DNA of 64,000 bases from Ferrimonas lipolytica (GTDB lineage: Bacteria; Pseudomonadota; Gammaproteobacteria; Enterobacterales; Shewanellaceae): the NCBI RefSeq assembly GCF_012295575.1, contig NZ_CP051180.1, positions 1,922,001-1,986,000 of the forward strand, read 5' to 3'. The notes under the pieces are model-generated. The model did no database searches and had not been told where the DNA came from. It worked only from the letters and a program-made list of their open reading frames with translations. Below are positions 47,846 through 58,354 of the stretch, in pieces. The position numbers were made by a program, and so were the translations under genes. The first letter of the stretch is position 1, and every line of letters begins with the position of its first letter.

Positions 47846-50059
47846 CTATAACGTCGAGTACTTGCGGCGCAAGCGTTGTCGAATCAACTCGGCCAAGGTG
47901 TTAAACAAGAAGGTAAACAAAAACAGCACCAACGCAGTTAAAAACAACACCCGATAGTGGCTACTGCCTACCGCGGCTTCGGGAATTTCCACGGCAATGT
48001 TGGCCGCCAGCGAACGCATCCCTTCAAAAATATTCAGCTTCATGATGGCAGTGTTGCCGGTAGCCATCAGCACAATCATGGTTTCGCCAACCGCTCGACC
48101 AAACCCCATCATCATCGCTGAGAAGATCCCCGGACTAGCAATAACTAATACCACCCGAGTCAAGGTTTGCCATTGGGTTGCCCCCAGCGCCAGTGAACCA
48201 TTAACTAAATGACGTGGCACTGAGAAAATCGCATCTTCAGCGATGGAAAAGATGGTAGGTACCACCGCAAACCCCATCGCAATGCCTACCACCAAGGCGT
48301 TACGTTGGTTGTAATCGATACCTAATACGTTGGTTACATAGGTACGACCATCGCCATCCATCAACCACAGCTCTAACCACGGGCTAAGCGCAAAACAGCA
48401 CCAACCGACGAACAACAGTACAGGGATCAGCATCAGTTCCCGATATTGCAGCAGCGAGTTGTGTCGTACCCCTTCCGGAAGGTGACGCCAACCCCATGCC
48501 ATCAACAACGTTGTCAGAGGCAACATAACCGCTAACAATAAGACCGCAGGCAAATTGTCCTCAACGATTGGCGCCAACCATAAACCGGCCAAAAAACCGA
48601 GAATAACCGTTGGCAACGCTTCCATCAGCTCGATGGTCGGCTTGACCATCGTGCGTACCCGCCCACTCATAAAGAAGGCGGTATAGATGGCACCGCAAAT
48701 CGCTAGCGGCAAGGCAAACGCCACCGCAAACAGAGCGGCCTTGATGGTGCCAAACACCAGCGGCACTAGGCTGAATTTAGCTTCATAGGCTTCAGAGCCA
48801 GACGTTGACTGCCACACATACTCCGGCTCAGCGTAGCCTTCATACCAAACCTGCTGCCACAACGAAGTGATTGAAATCTCAGGGTGTTGATTATCAACCT
48901 CCATCATTTCAACTCGATTACCTTTATCAACAATCAACCCATCCCCTGCCAAAGAGAACGCCAATGCCGATAATGGCTGATCGCTAAATTGATGATGCAG
49001 TAATTGTCGCTCGGAGGTGCTGTATAACAACGTGATTGCACCACTGTCATCGACAACCGCAAAGCTCTTTCTGAACGCCTCAGTAGCCAATAAGCGTGCT
49101 GGCTGTGGCAATTGAAAATCGCGAACCTGCATGAATTGGCGGCCGTCGACACCGCGAGCTTCAAACCATTGCGATACTAAGCCACTTTCCATTGCTAGCA
49201 ATATCGAGCTTTCGCCAGCCAACAGTGCCATGTCATTAATCTGAGCATCGCCGTGTTGGAGCGATTGCCGCAACTCCACCCCGTCAGCATTGACTTGCCA
49301 GATCCCAACCCGGTTATCCACTAATGCCACCAACTGATTTTGCTGGCTTGGTAACATCATCAGTTGGCTTACTTCATCAGGCAATTGCTTTAAGACAAGA
49401 TCTTCCCGCTGCCAAGTTTTAGCGCCAGCGAGATCGGTGCTGCCAGTAAACTGTGTTCGGTGCCACTGGCTCTTATTATCACGCCACACCACCGTCAGCT
49501 GATGTTCACTCAATTCAAACGTCAGTTGAGTAATGGCTTCACCGTTACGATCCAGCTGCATTAACGTATCGCCGAGCGGATAGGTAAGTAGTGGCGTACG
49601 AATTGAACGCCCCTGCTGGTACTCAACCTTGCCCCCCATATGCACCAACTGCAACTGACCGTTAGACAGCCCAAACAGGGTTACATGTTGATGCTCATTA
49701 CCACTGGTTGTGGCGGTGATGGTGGCATTAGCAGGGATCGTTACCGTTCTGGTTTGGTGGTCACCGTTAACGCCATAGAATTCGACCACACCTTGATCGG
49801 TAACGCGGTAACCAAACTGACCGCTTTCGTCGATGCCCATCTGTATCGATGAGCCTGGTGACAAGGTACTATTTTTAACCGAGGAAGAGATGCTCGCCGA
49901 AGCGAAAATAGGCGTAACCACATACAACAGGTAACACAAAATCAGCAACAAGGTGACAAGTACCAAAGATCCACTACTGACAATCGCTCCATGGGCGAGC
50001 TTATTTATAAGCACACGCCTGCGACTGCTTTGCAGTTTATCTTCCACCTCAATTCCCAT
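47846..50059 (-). CDS. pstC: Phosphate ABC permease PstC, enlarged form
   Basis: Permease with TM1 near the N-terminus (LVLVTLLLILCYLLYVVTPIF), about 380 periplasmic residues that look like beta-propeller blades (for example VTLFGLSNGQLQLVHMGG and INDMALLAGESSILLAMESG), then a typical permease domain (VNGSLALGATQWQTLTRVVL; VGETMIVLMATGN). About 737 residues, over twice E. coli PstC. I favour the ATG at 50059 because the Pho box ends only about 25 bp before the alternative GTG at 50074. Confidence 0.93.
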   Translation of the reverse strand: MGIEVEDKLQSSRRRVLINKLAHGAIVSSGSLVLVTLLLILCYLLYVVTPIFASASISSSVKNSTLSPGSSIQMGIDESGQFGYRVTDQGVVEFYGVNGDHQTRTVTIPANATITATTSGNEHQHVTLFGLSNGQLQLVHMGGKVEYQQGRSIRTPLLTYPLGDTLMQLDRNGEAITQLTFELSEHQLTVVWRDNKSQWHRTQFTGSTDLAGAKTWQREDLVLKQLPDEVSQLMMLPSQQNQLVALVDNRVGIWQVNADGVELRQSLQHGDAQINDMALLAGESSILLAMESGLVSQWFEARGVDGRQFMQVRDFQLPQPARLLATEAFRKSFAVVDDSGAITLLYSTSERQLLHHQFSDQPLSALAFSLAGDGLIVDKGNRVEMMEVDNQHPEISITSLWQQVWYEGYAEPEYVWQSTSGSEAYEAKFSLVPLVFGTIKAALFAVAFALPLAICGAIYTAFFMSGRVRTMVKPTIELMEALPTVILGFLAGLWLAPIVEDNLPAVLLLAVMLPLTTLLMAWGWRHLPEGVRHNSLLQYRELMLIPVLLFVGWCCFALSPWLELWLMDGDGRTYVTNVLGIDYNQRNALVVGIAMGFAVVPTIFSIAEDAIFSVPRHLVNGSLALGATQWQTLTRVVLVIASPGIFSAMMMGFGRAVGETMIVLMATGNTAIMKLNIFEGMRSLAANIAVEIPEAAVGSSHYRVLFLTALVLFLFTFLFNTLAELIRQRLRRKYSTL

Positions 50060-50099
50060 CCGGAATTCACCCACCGTTACTATTTGCTAACGTTACTAT

Positions 50100-50128
50100 A
50101 TGTCGATTATATGACAGAAAAATTACAG
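50100..50128 (-). promoter_or_regulatory. Pho box upstream of pstC
   Basis: On the minus strand three 7-mers, CTGTAAT, CTGTCAT and TCGACAT, lie 11 bp apart with AT-rich four-base spacers. This is the PhoB-binding pattern (consensus half-site CTGTCAT). It should activate pstC-pstA-pstB-phoU when phosphate is low. Confidence 0.85.
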
Positions 50129-50320
50129 GGTAAGCCTCTAACGCGGAACCGCTTAGTTCTACAGCTTATATAGCTTTGAATTGGTTGATTTTAGTCAATT
50201 TAAGCAACAATTAACCGTAACTGATTGGCTTAATATTCAACAGTTTGTCATCACCTTGCTATATTTATAAAGGACTATGTAGTCAACCATCCCCTTTACT
50301 GCTCAAAAACAGAGGTTAAT

Positions 50321-52393
50321 GTGGTCGTTTCGCCAAATCCAATGATGGAAAAAGAGCTTAGCTGGCTGAGCTTCAATGCGCGCGTGTTGCAAGAGGCCGC
50401 TGATGAGAAAACGCCACTTATCGAACGAGTGCGTTTTCTTGGGATCTTCTCCAATAACCAAGATGAGTTTTTCCGCGTTCGCGTGGCCGGGATCAGGCGT
50501 AAGATTATGATTGAAGAGGCCCGTGGTGGTGGTGAAGCCTCGCGCACACTATTAGCCGACATCAATCACCGCGTACTCGAACTGCAACATCGGTTTGACG
50601 ATATCTATCAGCGCCTATTGGTCGATTTAGCCCGCCGAAACCTGTTCCTAATTAACGAGACGCAGCTTTCCGACTTCCACAAAACGTGGCTAAAGACCTA
50701 CTTCCGAGAAAAGATCCGCCGCCATATTATTCCAATATTGTTGAACAAACACTCCAAGATTGAGCGTAACCTCGAAGATGGTTTGACCTATCTCGTGGCG
50801 GAAATTCGCCACCAAAACAACACCCAGTACGCCTTTATTCCGGTTCCTTCAGACAAGGTTCCTCGCTTCGTCCAGCTTCCCGCCGAAGGCAGCCGCAAAC
50901 GTGCCACACTAATTCTGCTCGATAACATCATCCGTCACTGTGTTAACGATCTATTCGCGGGTATGTTCGAGTTTGATTCAGTACGTTGTTACTCGATGAA
51001 ATTAACCCGCGACGCCGAGTACGACATCTCCAACGAAATCGATACCAGCTTGTTGGAAAAGATGTCATCGGGGCTAAAACAGCGCTTAACTGCAGAGCCT
51101 GTGCGCTTGGTCTACGACCGCGAGATGCCCAAAACCATGCTCGATATGTTAACGGAGCAACTTGGTGCCAGCAGCTACGATAGCGTGATTCCCGGTGGCC
51201 GTTACCACAACTTCCGCGACTTTATGGAGTTCCCTAACCCAGGCCGTAAATACCTCGAACACGAGAAGATCCCAACCATCTCAACCAAGCAGTTTAGCCG
51301 CTGTACCAACAGCTTCGATGCCATCTCTGCCGATGATATCTTACTGCACTACCCCTACCATCGCTTCGCCCATCTAACAGAGTGGCTGCGCCAAGCGGCT
51401 TACGACCCTGCGGTAACCTCCATCAAGCTCAACATCTACCGCGCCGCAAAACGTTCACAGGTATTGAGTACCTTGATTGAAGCGGTTAAGAACGGCAAAG
51501 ATGTAACGGTTGTGGTTGAACTCGCAGCCCGCTTTGATGAGGAAGCCAACATCGGCTGGGCCAAAGTACTTACCGATGCCGGGGTTCGGGTGAGCTTTGG
51601 GGTTCCGTCGTTAAAGGTGCACGCTAAATTGGCATTAATTAGTCGCATTGAATTTGGCGAAATGGTCGATTACGCCCATATCGGCACCGGCAACTTTAAT
51701 GAAAAAACCGCCAAATTTTACACTGATCTGGCCCTGTTCACTAAGGACCCCAACATCACCAAAGAGGTGGGCGTGGTATTCGACTTTATCGCCCATCCTT
51801 ACCGTCGTATTAAGGTCAATCACTTACTGGTCGCACCGATCGACGCTCGGCGCAAACTGTACAAGTTGATCGATGGCGAAATCCGCAACAAACGCGCCGG
51901 CAAATCGGCGGGGATATCATTAAAACTGAACAATCTGGTTGATCCCGGTTTAATCAAACGGCTTTATGACGCATCTCGCAACGGCGTGCAGGTTAAATTG
52001 ATTATTCGCGGTATGTGCTCGCTTATCACCGAGCTGCCTGGAATATCAGATAACATCAAAGCAATATCGGTAATTGATAAATACCTTGAGCACCCGCGCA
52101 TCATGGTATTCAACAACAACGATGATCCTAAGGTATTCATCACTAGCGGTGACTGGATGAGTCGTAACTTAGACAATCGAGTTGAAGTCGGCTGTCCAAT
52201 CTACTCAGCAAAACTGAAAAAGCAGATTTTGCAATTATTAGCAATCCAGTGGCAGGATACGTTAAAGGCTCGACGAATCGACCGTTACCAAACCAACCCT
52301 TACGTTAAACGCGGTAATCGTAAAAAGATGCGAAGCCAACTTGCTACCTTTGAATACTTGATGGAGCAAGAACCACCGGCGACCGCAAACTAA
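50321..52393 (+). CDS. ppk1: Polyphosphate kinase 1
   Basis: Makes polyphosphate from ATP through a phospho-histidine. N-terminal ELSWLSFNARVLQEA, the NNQDEFFRVRVAG segment, the ATP-binding R/H regions (KLNIYRAAKRS; VPSLKVHAKLALI with the catalytic His), and HIGTGNFNEKTAKFYTD are all present. 690 residues, standard. It starts with GTG at 50321 five bases after AGAGG. Divergent from pstC; ppx follows 15 bp downstream. Confidence 0.96.
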   Translation: MVVSPNPMMEKELSWLSFNARVLQEAADEKTPLIERVRFLGIFSNNQDEFFRVRVAGIRRKIMIEEARGGGEASRTLLADINHRVLELQHRFDDIYQRLLVDLARRNLFLINETQLSDFHKTWLKTYFREKIRRHIIPILLNKHSKIERNLEDGLTYLVAEIRHQNNTQYAFIPVPSDKVPRFVQLPAEGSRKRATLILLDNIIRHCVNDLFAGMFEFDSVRCYSMKLTRDAEYDISNEIDTSLLEKMSSGLKQRLTAEPVRLVYDREMPKTMLDMLTEQLGASSYDSVIPGGRYHNFRDFMEFPNPGRKYLEHEKIPTISTKQFSRCTNSFDAISADDILLHYPYHRFAHLTEWLRQAAYDPAVTSIKLNIYRAAKRSQVLSTLIEAVKNGKDVTVVVELAARFDEEANIGWAKVLTDAGVRVSFGVPSLKVHAKLALISRIEFGEMVDYAHIGTGNFNEKTAKFYTDLALFTKDPNITKEVGVVFDFIAHPYRRIKVNHLLVAPIDARRKLYKLIDGEIRNKRAGKSAGISLKLNNLVDPGLIKRLYDASRNGVQVKLIIRGMCSLITELPGISDNIKAISVIDKYLEHPRIMVFNNNDDPKVFITSGDWMSRNLDNRVEVGCPIYSAKLKKQILQLLAIQWQDTLKARRIDRYQTNPYVKRGNRKKMRSQLATFEYLMEQEPPATAN

Positions 52394-52408
52394 GCAGAGA
52401 GAGCATCG

Positions 52409-53881
52409 ATGCCCCATGCGCGTATTGGCGATACCATCGCCGCCATTGATTTAGGCTCCAACAGTTTCCATTTGGCCATTGCTCGGGTCTTAGAGAACCG
52501 AGTGCAGATGCTGCACCGGGTTAAGCACCGCGTCCAATTAGCCGAAGGGATGGACAGCAACGGTAATCTCGCCGAAGCCGCTATCCAACGAGGCTTAGAT
52601 TGCATCGGTTTATTTGCCCAACACTTAGAAACCAGCCAGATAGAACAGGTTCGAGTGGTGGCTACCTATGCCCTCCGCCGAGCTCCTAACCGCAAGGCCT
52701 TTATCAAAAAGGCCAGTAAGCTACTCAACACCCAGGTTGAGGTGATTGCCGGCAGCGAGGAAGCACGTTTGATTTTCCAAGGCGTGGCCCAAGCTATGGA
52801 GCTTAAAGGCCACAGCCTAACCATCGATATCGGCGGCGGCAGTACCGAACTTATTGTTGGTAAAGGTCGTAGTGCGTTATTGATGGAGTCGCTAGATATG
52901 GGCTGTGTCAGCTTTCACGATCGTTACTTCAGTGACAAACTCAGCCGCAAACAATTTGATAAGGCTATCGTTGCCGCGCAGCAGCAGTTGGAGCCGCTAT
53001 TAGAGCGATACCTTAAGCACGGCTGGCAACAGATCATTGGTTGCTCTGGCACCATCAAAGCCCTGTGCTCGGTGTGTAACGATTCTGACTTAACCGTACC
53101 GCTAACGCTTACACAGCTGAAACAGTTGCAACGAGAGCTGATTAATGACCCCCAGCTGCCGGCGCTCACTGAGCTTGGCGAAAGCCGTCGCAAGGTTATC
53201 CCCGCCGGCCTAGCCATCCTAATAGCCTGTTTCCGAAGCCTAAACCTAACCGAAATCAGCTTTTGTAGCGCGGCACTGCGCGAAGGGGTGATTGTCGAGA
53301 TGTCGGGCGATCAAGATCATAACTCAGTCTGTCGCGAAACCGTGGCGGCAATGGAGCGGTTGCACCATGTTGATACCCAACACGGTGAACTCGTCGCCAA
53401 AACAGCACAACAACTGTTTAGTACCTCTCCCTACCATAAACGCCAACATCAACTCTTGCTAAAGTGGGCAGCACGGTTGCTAGAGGTGGGGCTATCAATG
53501 AACTTTCGCGGCATGCATCGCCACACTGGCTACATATTGGATCACAGTAACCTACCCGGATTTACCGTCGAGCAACAACAGGTACTAGGATGGCTCGGGC
53601 GCTTCCAGCGTAAGCGATTAGATGAATGTAGCGAACTCGATCTACAGTTGATCGATGGCGACACCTTACGACATATGCTGGTGTCATTGCGGTTAGCCGC
53701 GATTTGGCACTTGGGCCGACGCAATCAAGAACTGCAACCATCACTCAGTTGGCATCGGAGTAAATTAGTAGTGTCACTGCCAGAGGGACAGGAGTTTGAT
53801 ACGTTGTTATTGGCCGATTTAGAGCAGGAGCAACAACGCTTAACGGCTATCGATTGGAAACTAGAACTGCTTACAACGTAA
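52409..53881 (+). CDS. ppx: Exopolyphosphatase (Ppx/GppA family)
   Basis: Degrades polyphosphate from its ends; may also act on pppGpp. ASKHA-fold motifs are [14 protein letters not shown] and [16 protein letters not shown]-terminal HD-like domain follows (about residues 320-490). Length 490 points to the Ppx type with the second domain. It pairs with ppk1 in an operon and overlaps the end of pstS by 11 bp on the opposite strand. Confidence 0.93.
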   Translation: MPHARIGDTIAAIDLGSNSFHLAIARVLENRVQMLHRVKHRVQLAEGMDSNGNLAEAAIQRGLDCIGLFAQHLETSQIEQVRVVATYALRRAPNRKAFIKKASKLLNTQVEVIAGSEEARLIFQGVAQAMELKGHSLTIDIGGGSTELIVGKGRSALLMESLDMGCVSFHDRYFSDKLSRKQFDKAIVAAQQQLEPLLERYLKHGWQQIIGCSGTIKALCSVCNDSDLTVPLTLTQLKQLQRELINDPQLPALTELGESRRKVIPAGLAILIACFRSLNLTEISFCSAALREGVIVEMSGDQDHNSVCRETVAAMERLHHVDTQHGELVAKTAQQLFSTSPYHKRQHQLLLKWAARLLEVGLSMNFRGMHRHTGYILDHSNLPGFTVEQQQVLGWLGRFQRKRLDECSELDLQLIDGDTLRHMLVSLRLAAIWHLGRRNQELQPSLSWHRSKLVVSLPEGQEFDTLLLADLEQEQQRLTAIDWKLELLTT

Positions 53882-54872
53882 TACCAATCTGCGCAAAATC
53901 GTTAGCCACAATGTGGCTAGGTAATGGCACGTAGCCTTGCTTGGCCACCACATCTTGCCCCTGCTTCGACAAGATATATTTCAAAAACTCAGTCAACAGC
54001 GGGTCTAGTGGTCGATTGGGATGCTTGTTAACGTAAACGTAGAGATAACGGCTTAATGGATAGCTGCCATCCGCCGCAGTATCGATACTAATATTAACTA
54101 AGTCGCCATCCGCATTACCAATTGCCAGAGCCTTCACCCCAGCGGTTTGGTTGCCTATGCCAGAGTAGCCAATGGCATTCACGGCAGTAGATACTGATTG
54201 CACGACCGAAGCGGAGCCCGGCTGTTCGTTCACGGTCGCACGAAAATCACCGCCACACAGCGCCCGCTTTTTGAAGTACCCATAAGTACCGGAAACCGAA
54301 TTGCGCCCATAGAGCTGAATGTCTCGCTGTGCCCAAGATCCACTTAGGCCTAGCTCACCCCATTTCTCTATCGGCTCCCCACCACAGCGCTGATTGGTCG
54401 AAAAAATACTGTCGAGCTCCGACATGGTGATCCCAGTAATCGGGTTGTCTTGATGAACAAACACCGCTTGGGCATCTATCGCGACCCTAAGTACGCTGGG
54501 TTTATAGCCGTGTTGCAGCACGAATGACTCAACCTCTTTGGGTTTCATCATTCGACTCATTGGCCCTAACTGGCTTGTACCTTCAGCCAATGCCGGTGGC
54601 GCTGTAGAGGAACCTGCAGCTTGGATCTGTGGGTTGATGTTGGGGTAGATCTGATGGAAACCTTCAGCCCAAGCGATCATCACGTTGGCAAGGGTATCGG
54701 AGCCAACTGAGGTAAGATTACCTGAGATCCCACTAACCTTTTCATAGGTTGGCAGGTGATCGTGAGCCACGGCGCTAGCGGGAAACAACAGCAACGCGGT
54801 TATTAGTCCAGCACAACCGCGAATAACAGCAATCGTACTTAATGCCTGTGCGAAACGCCCTACTCTACTCAT
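53871..54872 (-). CDS. pstS: PstS-family phosphate-binding protein
   Basis: Periplasmic solute-binding protein. Signal sequence of about 35 residues (hydrophobic [16 protein letters not shown]), then [22 protein letters not shown], the phosphate-binding loop [14 protein letters not shown], and [15 protein letters not shown]. Length 333. It is read from the same transcript as phoB and phoR: its start overlaps the phoR stop by four bases (ATGA). The permease genes are in a separate, divergent operon across ppk1-ppx. Confidence 0.93.
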   Translation of the reverse strand: MSRVGRFAQALSTIAVIRGCAGLITALLLFPASAVAHDHLPTYEKVSGISGNLTSVGSDTLANVMIAWAEGFHQIYPNINPQIQAAGSSTAPPALAEGTSQLGPMSRMMKPKEVESFVLQHGYKPSVLRVAIDAQAVFVHQDNPITGITMSELDSIFSTNQRCGGEPIEKWGELGLSGSWAQRDIQLYGRNSVSGTYGYFKKRALCGGDFRATVNEQPGSASVVQSVSTAVNAIGYSGIGNQTAGVKALAIGNADGDLVNISIDTAADGSYPLSRYLYVYVNKHPNRPLDPLLTEFLKYILSKQGQDVVAKQGYVPLPSHIVANDFAQIGITL

Positions 54873-56176
54873 GCTAATTTGTTTCTCACTACATGCAATG
54901 TCGGCGGCAATTCGAAACTAAAACAACTGCCTTTACCTACAGTTGATTCCACCTGTAAGACACTGTTGTGGTGACTCAAGGCGTGCTTAACGATAGCCAA
55001 CCCTAAACCACTACCTCCGGTATCCCGCGAACGCGCACTATCCACTCGATAGAAACGTTCGGTTAATCGAGCAATGTGTTCCGCTGGGATCCCTTCGCCC
55101 TCATCTGCCACCCGAAACACCGGCCGACCCGCTTCTAGGGCCCAACTAACGGTAACCTTACCGGAGTCGGTGTAACGTAATGCATTCTGTACCAAGTTGG
55201 CACAAGCAGAATGCAGCTGCATCTCGTCACCATATACGGTCAAATTGGTATCTATTCTAAACTCCAGCTGATGACTTTCACGGGCAAGTTCCAACCCCTC
55301 TTTCTCGATACGTTCCATCACCGCCGGCATATCAACTTGCTGCTCGAAATCGATGTCCGTTGCCGATTCAATCCGCGACAACACCAACAAACGGTCCACC
55401 AGGTTTTTCATCCGCTGCGACTGTTGCTCCATCGCCCCATATTGTTTGGCCAACATCGTGTCTGGCTCAGCAGTCATCTGCATTACCTCAACGTAGCCCT
55501 GCAATACCGTAAGTGGGGTTTTAAGCTCATGGGATACGTTAGCAACGAAATCACGGCGCATCTCCTCCAGCTGTTTAATGCGAGTGATATCACGGGCGAT
55601 AAGCAAGCGCTGCTTATCGCCATACGGGATTACTCGTATTTCAAGCATTCGGTCTTCATTAACCGGCGACACCAGTTCCAGCGGCTCGACGAACTCTCGT
55701 TTGTTCCAGTAACGGACAAAACGTGGATGTCGTACTAAGTTATGGATGCGATTGCCTGCATCCTTAGGCCAGTGCACGCCAAGGAGATGTTCCGCCAGCT
55801 TGTTACTCCATTGGATCTCACCCTCGCGGCCCAATACCAAAGTGGCATCTGGCAGCGCTTCCGCCCCTTCTCTAAATCGGCTCAACATTCTAGCCAAGTG
55901 AGTACGGCGACGACGGTTCTTGCCTTGTAGACGGTAGATGCCGTTAAAGATCGGCTCCCAACTGCCGCTGCCATTGGGTGGGGTAATGCTACGTTCGTTC
56001 CACAGCCAGTTAGCCAAACGTGAAAGCTGGCGGTAATGCCACAAGATCAGGATCCACGAACCCGCTAACAGCGACCACGCTAGCTGCCCAAACACCAAAC
56101 CGGCGAGAACAAACGGCACAAACCAAAGTAGGCATCTAACGATCAAACGAAAACGAGAATACTCTTCAAACATCAA
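54869..56176 (-). CDS. phoR: Phosphate regulon sensor kinase PhoR
   Basis: Sensor kinase for phosphate limitation. Two close hydrophobic segments at about residues 10-50, a PAS domain (about 100-200; [26 protein letters not shown]), and HisKA with H216 ([22 protein letters not shown]). The HATPase has [22 protein letters not shown] and GLGLAIVKH. Length 435 (431 in E. coli). Between phoB and pstS. Confidence 0.96.
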   Translation of the reverse strand: MMFEEYSRFRLIVRCLLWFVPFVLAGLVFGQLAWSLLAGSWILILWHYRQLSRLANWLWNERSITPPNGSGSWEPIFNGIYRLQGKNRRRRTHLARMLSRFREGAEALPDATLVLGREGEIQWSNKLAEHLLGVHWPKDAGNRIHNLVRHPRFVRYWNKREFVEPLELVSPVNEDRMLEIRVIPYGDKQRLLIARDITRIKQLEEMRRDFVANVSHELKTPLTVLQGYVEVMQMTAEPDTMLAKQYGAMEQQSQRMKNLVDRLLVLSRIESATDIDFEQQVDMPAVMERIEKEGLELARESHQLEFRIDTNLTVYGDEMQLHSACANLVQNALRYTDSGKVTVSWALEAGRPVFRVADEGEGIPAEHIARLTERFYRVDSARSRDTGGSGLGLAIVKHALSHHNSVLQVESTVGKGSCFSFELPPTLHVVRNKLA

Positions 56177-56237
56177 CAGCTCTTAGCGCTACATCAAGGC
56201 AGCGGTATTTCTACAACTTGAAGACCAGCCGAAACAC

Positions 56238-56927
56238 TTACAGCCGGCTAGAGAAGCGATAACCAGCACCACGAACAGTTTGGATAAAGCGGTCATGGCC
56301 TTGGTCTTGGATCGCTTTACGCAGGCGTCGAATATGGACGTCTACGGTTCGGTCTTCAACATAGACATTGGTTCCCCAAACGTTATCCAGCAACTGCTCA
56401 CGACTGTATACCCGCTCTGGGTGAGTCATAAAGAAGTGCAGCAAACGGAATTCCGTTGGCCCCATATCCAAACTCGCTTCGTCGATGGTAACTCGGTGTG
56501 AGACCGGATCTAAGCGCAAGCCCTGCACCTCAATCGCTTCCTCTAAGCGGGTCGGTGCAGCACGGCGCAACACTGCCTTAATGCGTGCAACCAGCTCCTT
56601 CGGTGAAAACGGCTTGGTAATGTAATCGTCCGCACCCACCTCTAACCCTTTAACGCGGTCTTCCTCTTCACCACGAGCGGTAAGCATGATGATAGGGATC
56701 TGGCGGGTATGTTCATTGCTGCGAAGTTGTTTAGCTAGCTGAATGCCGCTGCCACCAGGAAGCATCCAGTCCAATAGAATCAGATCTGGATATGGTTCAA
56801 CAATTGCCTCTAATCCTTGCTGGTAATCAGCTGCACTAGAGGTGCGGAATCCGTGTTGGTCGAGCACAAACGCGAGCATTTCGCGGATTGCTGATTCATC
56901 TTCAATAATGAGAATATTTGCAGTCAT
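56238..56927 (-). CDS. phoB: Phosphate regulon response regulator PhoB
   Basis: OmpR-family activator of the Pho regulon. Receiver with D53 ([13 protein letters not shown]) and [11 protein letters not shown]; winged helix with [30 protein letters not shown] and [12 protein letters not shown]. 229 residues, exact family length. First gene of phoB-phoR-pstS, with a Pho box upstream. Confidence 0.97.
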   Translation of the reverse strand: MTANILIIEDESAIREMLAFVLDQHGFRTSSAADYQQGLEAIVEPYPDLILLDWMLPGGSGIQLAKQLRSNEHTRQIPIIMLTARGEEEDRVKGLEVGADDYITKPFSPKELVARIKAVLRRAAPTRLEEAIEVQGLRLDPVSHRVTIDEASLDMGPTEFRLLHFFMTHPERVYSREQLLDNVWGTNVYVEDRTVDVHIRRLRKAIQDQGHDRFIQTVRGAGYRFSSRL

Positions 56928-56970
56928 AGCAGTTACTTGAATCCATGGGTAGCGAATTATGGATAATTAT

Positions 56971-56999
56971 CTGGCAGTAAAATTACAGAAATATGACCG
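56971..56999 (-). promoter_or_regulatory. Pho box upstream of phoB
   Basis: On the minus strand the 7-mers CGGTCAT, CTGTAAT and CTGCCAG are spaced 11 bp apart with AT-rich spacers (ATTT, TTTA). It matches the PhoB half-site pattern and lies about 45-70 bp before the phoB start, as expected for autoregulation. Confidence 0.8.
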
Positions 57000-57113
57000 A
57001 GCGTAAGCGATTGCTCAATTAATAACAAATCGAAGCAATGGATTAGTAATAAATAGCGACAAAGCGTGCTGGAGGGGCCGAAACGTTCAAAAAAGATAAA
57101 AAGCTGACACAAC

Positions 57114-57135
57114 AAAGGGAGCCGAAGCTCCCTTT
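57114..57135 (-). terminator. Hairpin terminator of the porin gene
   Basis: Nine-bp arms AAAGGGAGC and GCTCCCTTT close a four-base TTCG-type loop. The T run after it on the minus strand is short (TTTGTTGTG). It lies about 30 bp past the porin stop. Confidence 0.7.
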
Positions 57136-57163
57136 ATATTAAATCACTCGGGTAAGTAATGGC

Positions 57164-58132
57164 TTAGAATTTGTGCTCTAGACCGATACCAGCAAAACCA
57201 CCAGACTTAGAGTTCAACTCGTTGTCGTAAGAGCGGTCGGTGTAGTAAGCAAACGCTTTAGTGGTTTTAGCAAAGCGATAGTCAGCGCCAACAGAGAAAC
57301 CATCAGCAGTGTCTTCCATGTCTACGTACTGAGTCTTTAAGGTCCAAGCGTTAATATCGTAAGCAGCCGACACCAAGAAACCGTCTTTGCTATCAGCACC
57401 GTAAGCTTCTTGCTGTTGGTACAAGGCGCCCAATTTGATGCCTGCGACCTTACCACCAATAGAGCCACGAATTACACTGTCTTGCTCATCGATATCAGTA
57501 TCGTATGCAATTGCAGCGTAGAAAGGTGCTTTCTTGTAGCTCTTATCACCGTACATAGCTGCAATAGAGAAGCCATCAGTACGCTCACCATCTTCGTCAA
57601 GCTGGCCTTCAGAACCTTCAGCTAAGTAGGTTACACCCGCGCTGAATAAACCCATCTTAGGCAGCATGTAAGTCAGTGTCTCGGTACCACGGTTTTCACC
57701 TTGCAGACCATACTTGGCCAAATCGCCAGCGTAATCAGAGAATACGTCAACTTTACCTTGTGACTTCTTCAGCATGGTGTCTTGGCGACCCAGGGAGATC
57801 GCACCGAAGTTACCTTTAATACCAACAAACTGGTTACGAGCTTCGAAGTTATCTTTATCTTCTTCGTCGATGTTTACTTCATACTCAACGGTATAAAAAG
57901 CAGTTACATCGCTATTCAGTTCTAGATCGCCTTTAACGCCAACTCGTGAAGAGTTAGAGCGGATTTCGGTCTCAGACAAACCTAAATCTTCACCGTCGAT
58001 AGAGTCAGTGTCGTAATCATTAAAAGCGGCTTCAACGTTCAACTTACCGTAAAAAGATACGGGTGCAGCAGTGGCAACGGCAGGGACAGTCGCAGCCAGT
58101 GCAGCTGCTATAAGAGTACGCTTGATAGACAT
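57164..58132 (-). CDS. General outer-membrane porin
   Basis: 322 residues, signal peptide MSIKRTLIAAALAATVPAVATA, then alternating strand pattern of a 16-stranded trimeric porin (VSFYGKLNVEA; FVGIKGNFGAISLGRQDT; YDINAWTLKTQYVDM; C-terminal IGLEHKF ending in Phe). The acidic residue content suggests cation preference or marine habitat, but selectivity cannot be read. It lies next to phoB and has a possible Pho box, so it may be a phosphate-starvation porin like PhoE. Confidence 0.92.
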   Translation of the reverse strand: MSIKRTLIAAALAATVPAVATAAPVSFYGKLNVEAAFNDYDTDSIDGEDLGLSETEIRSNSSRVGVKGDLELNSDVTAFYTVEYEVNIDEEDKDNFEARNQFVGIKGNFGAISLGRQDTMLKKSQGKVDVFSDYAGDLAKYGLQGENRGTETLTYMLPKMGLFSAGVTYLAEGSEGQLDEDGERTDGFSIAAMYGDKSYKKAPFYAAIAYDTDIDEQDSVIRGSIGGKVAGIKLGALYQQQEAYGADSKDGFLVSAAYDINAWTLKTQYVDMEDTADGFSVGADYRFAKTTKAFAYYTDRSYDNELNSKSGGFAGIGLEHKF

Positions 58133-58205
58133 GTAAACAATTCCTTCTTTATTAGTGTCGTTTTCTAAACTCTGTAGAAAACAGGGCGAATAATGCCATC
58201 ATTCT

Positions 58206-58223
58206 GTGACAGTTATATGTCAT
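58206..58223 (-). promoter_or_regulatory. Probable Pho box upstream of the porin gene
   Basis: On the minus strand ATGACAT and CTGTCAC lie 11 bp apart with an ATAA spacer: five and six matches of seven to the PhoB half-site. It lies about 75 bp before the porin start. Only two half-sites are recognisable, so it is weaker than those at pstC and phoB. Confidence 0.5.
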
Positions 58224-58354
58224 TCGCCTTGGGAGTATTATTTACACTGGAACATTATTCGAGTCACCCTTTAATTTCTAGAATTTGCGCCGCTTCCCCC
58301 TTTTCCCTACACTTATTCTTCAGTATTTAATGACAAAACCAAATAGGTAATCAC

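Noticed and set aside
50234-50265. Possible Pho box before ppk1 (TTGTCAT, then TTGCTAT 11 bp on)
   Set aside because: Only one half-site fits well (6 of 7); the next matches 4 of 7 and overlaps the likely -10, so it is not better than chance.
55211-55738. 175-codon plus-strand frame antisense to phoR
   Set aside because: PhoR motifs are intact on the minus strand; the antisense frame is Leu/His-rich without recognisable domains.
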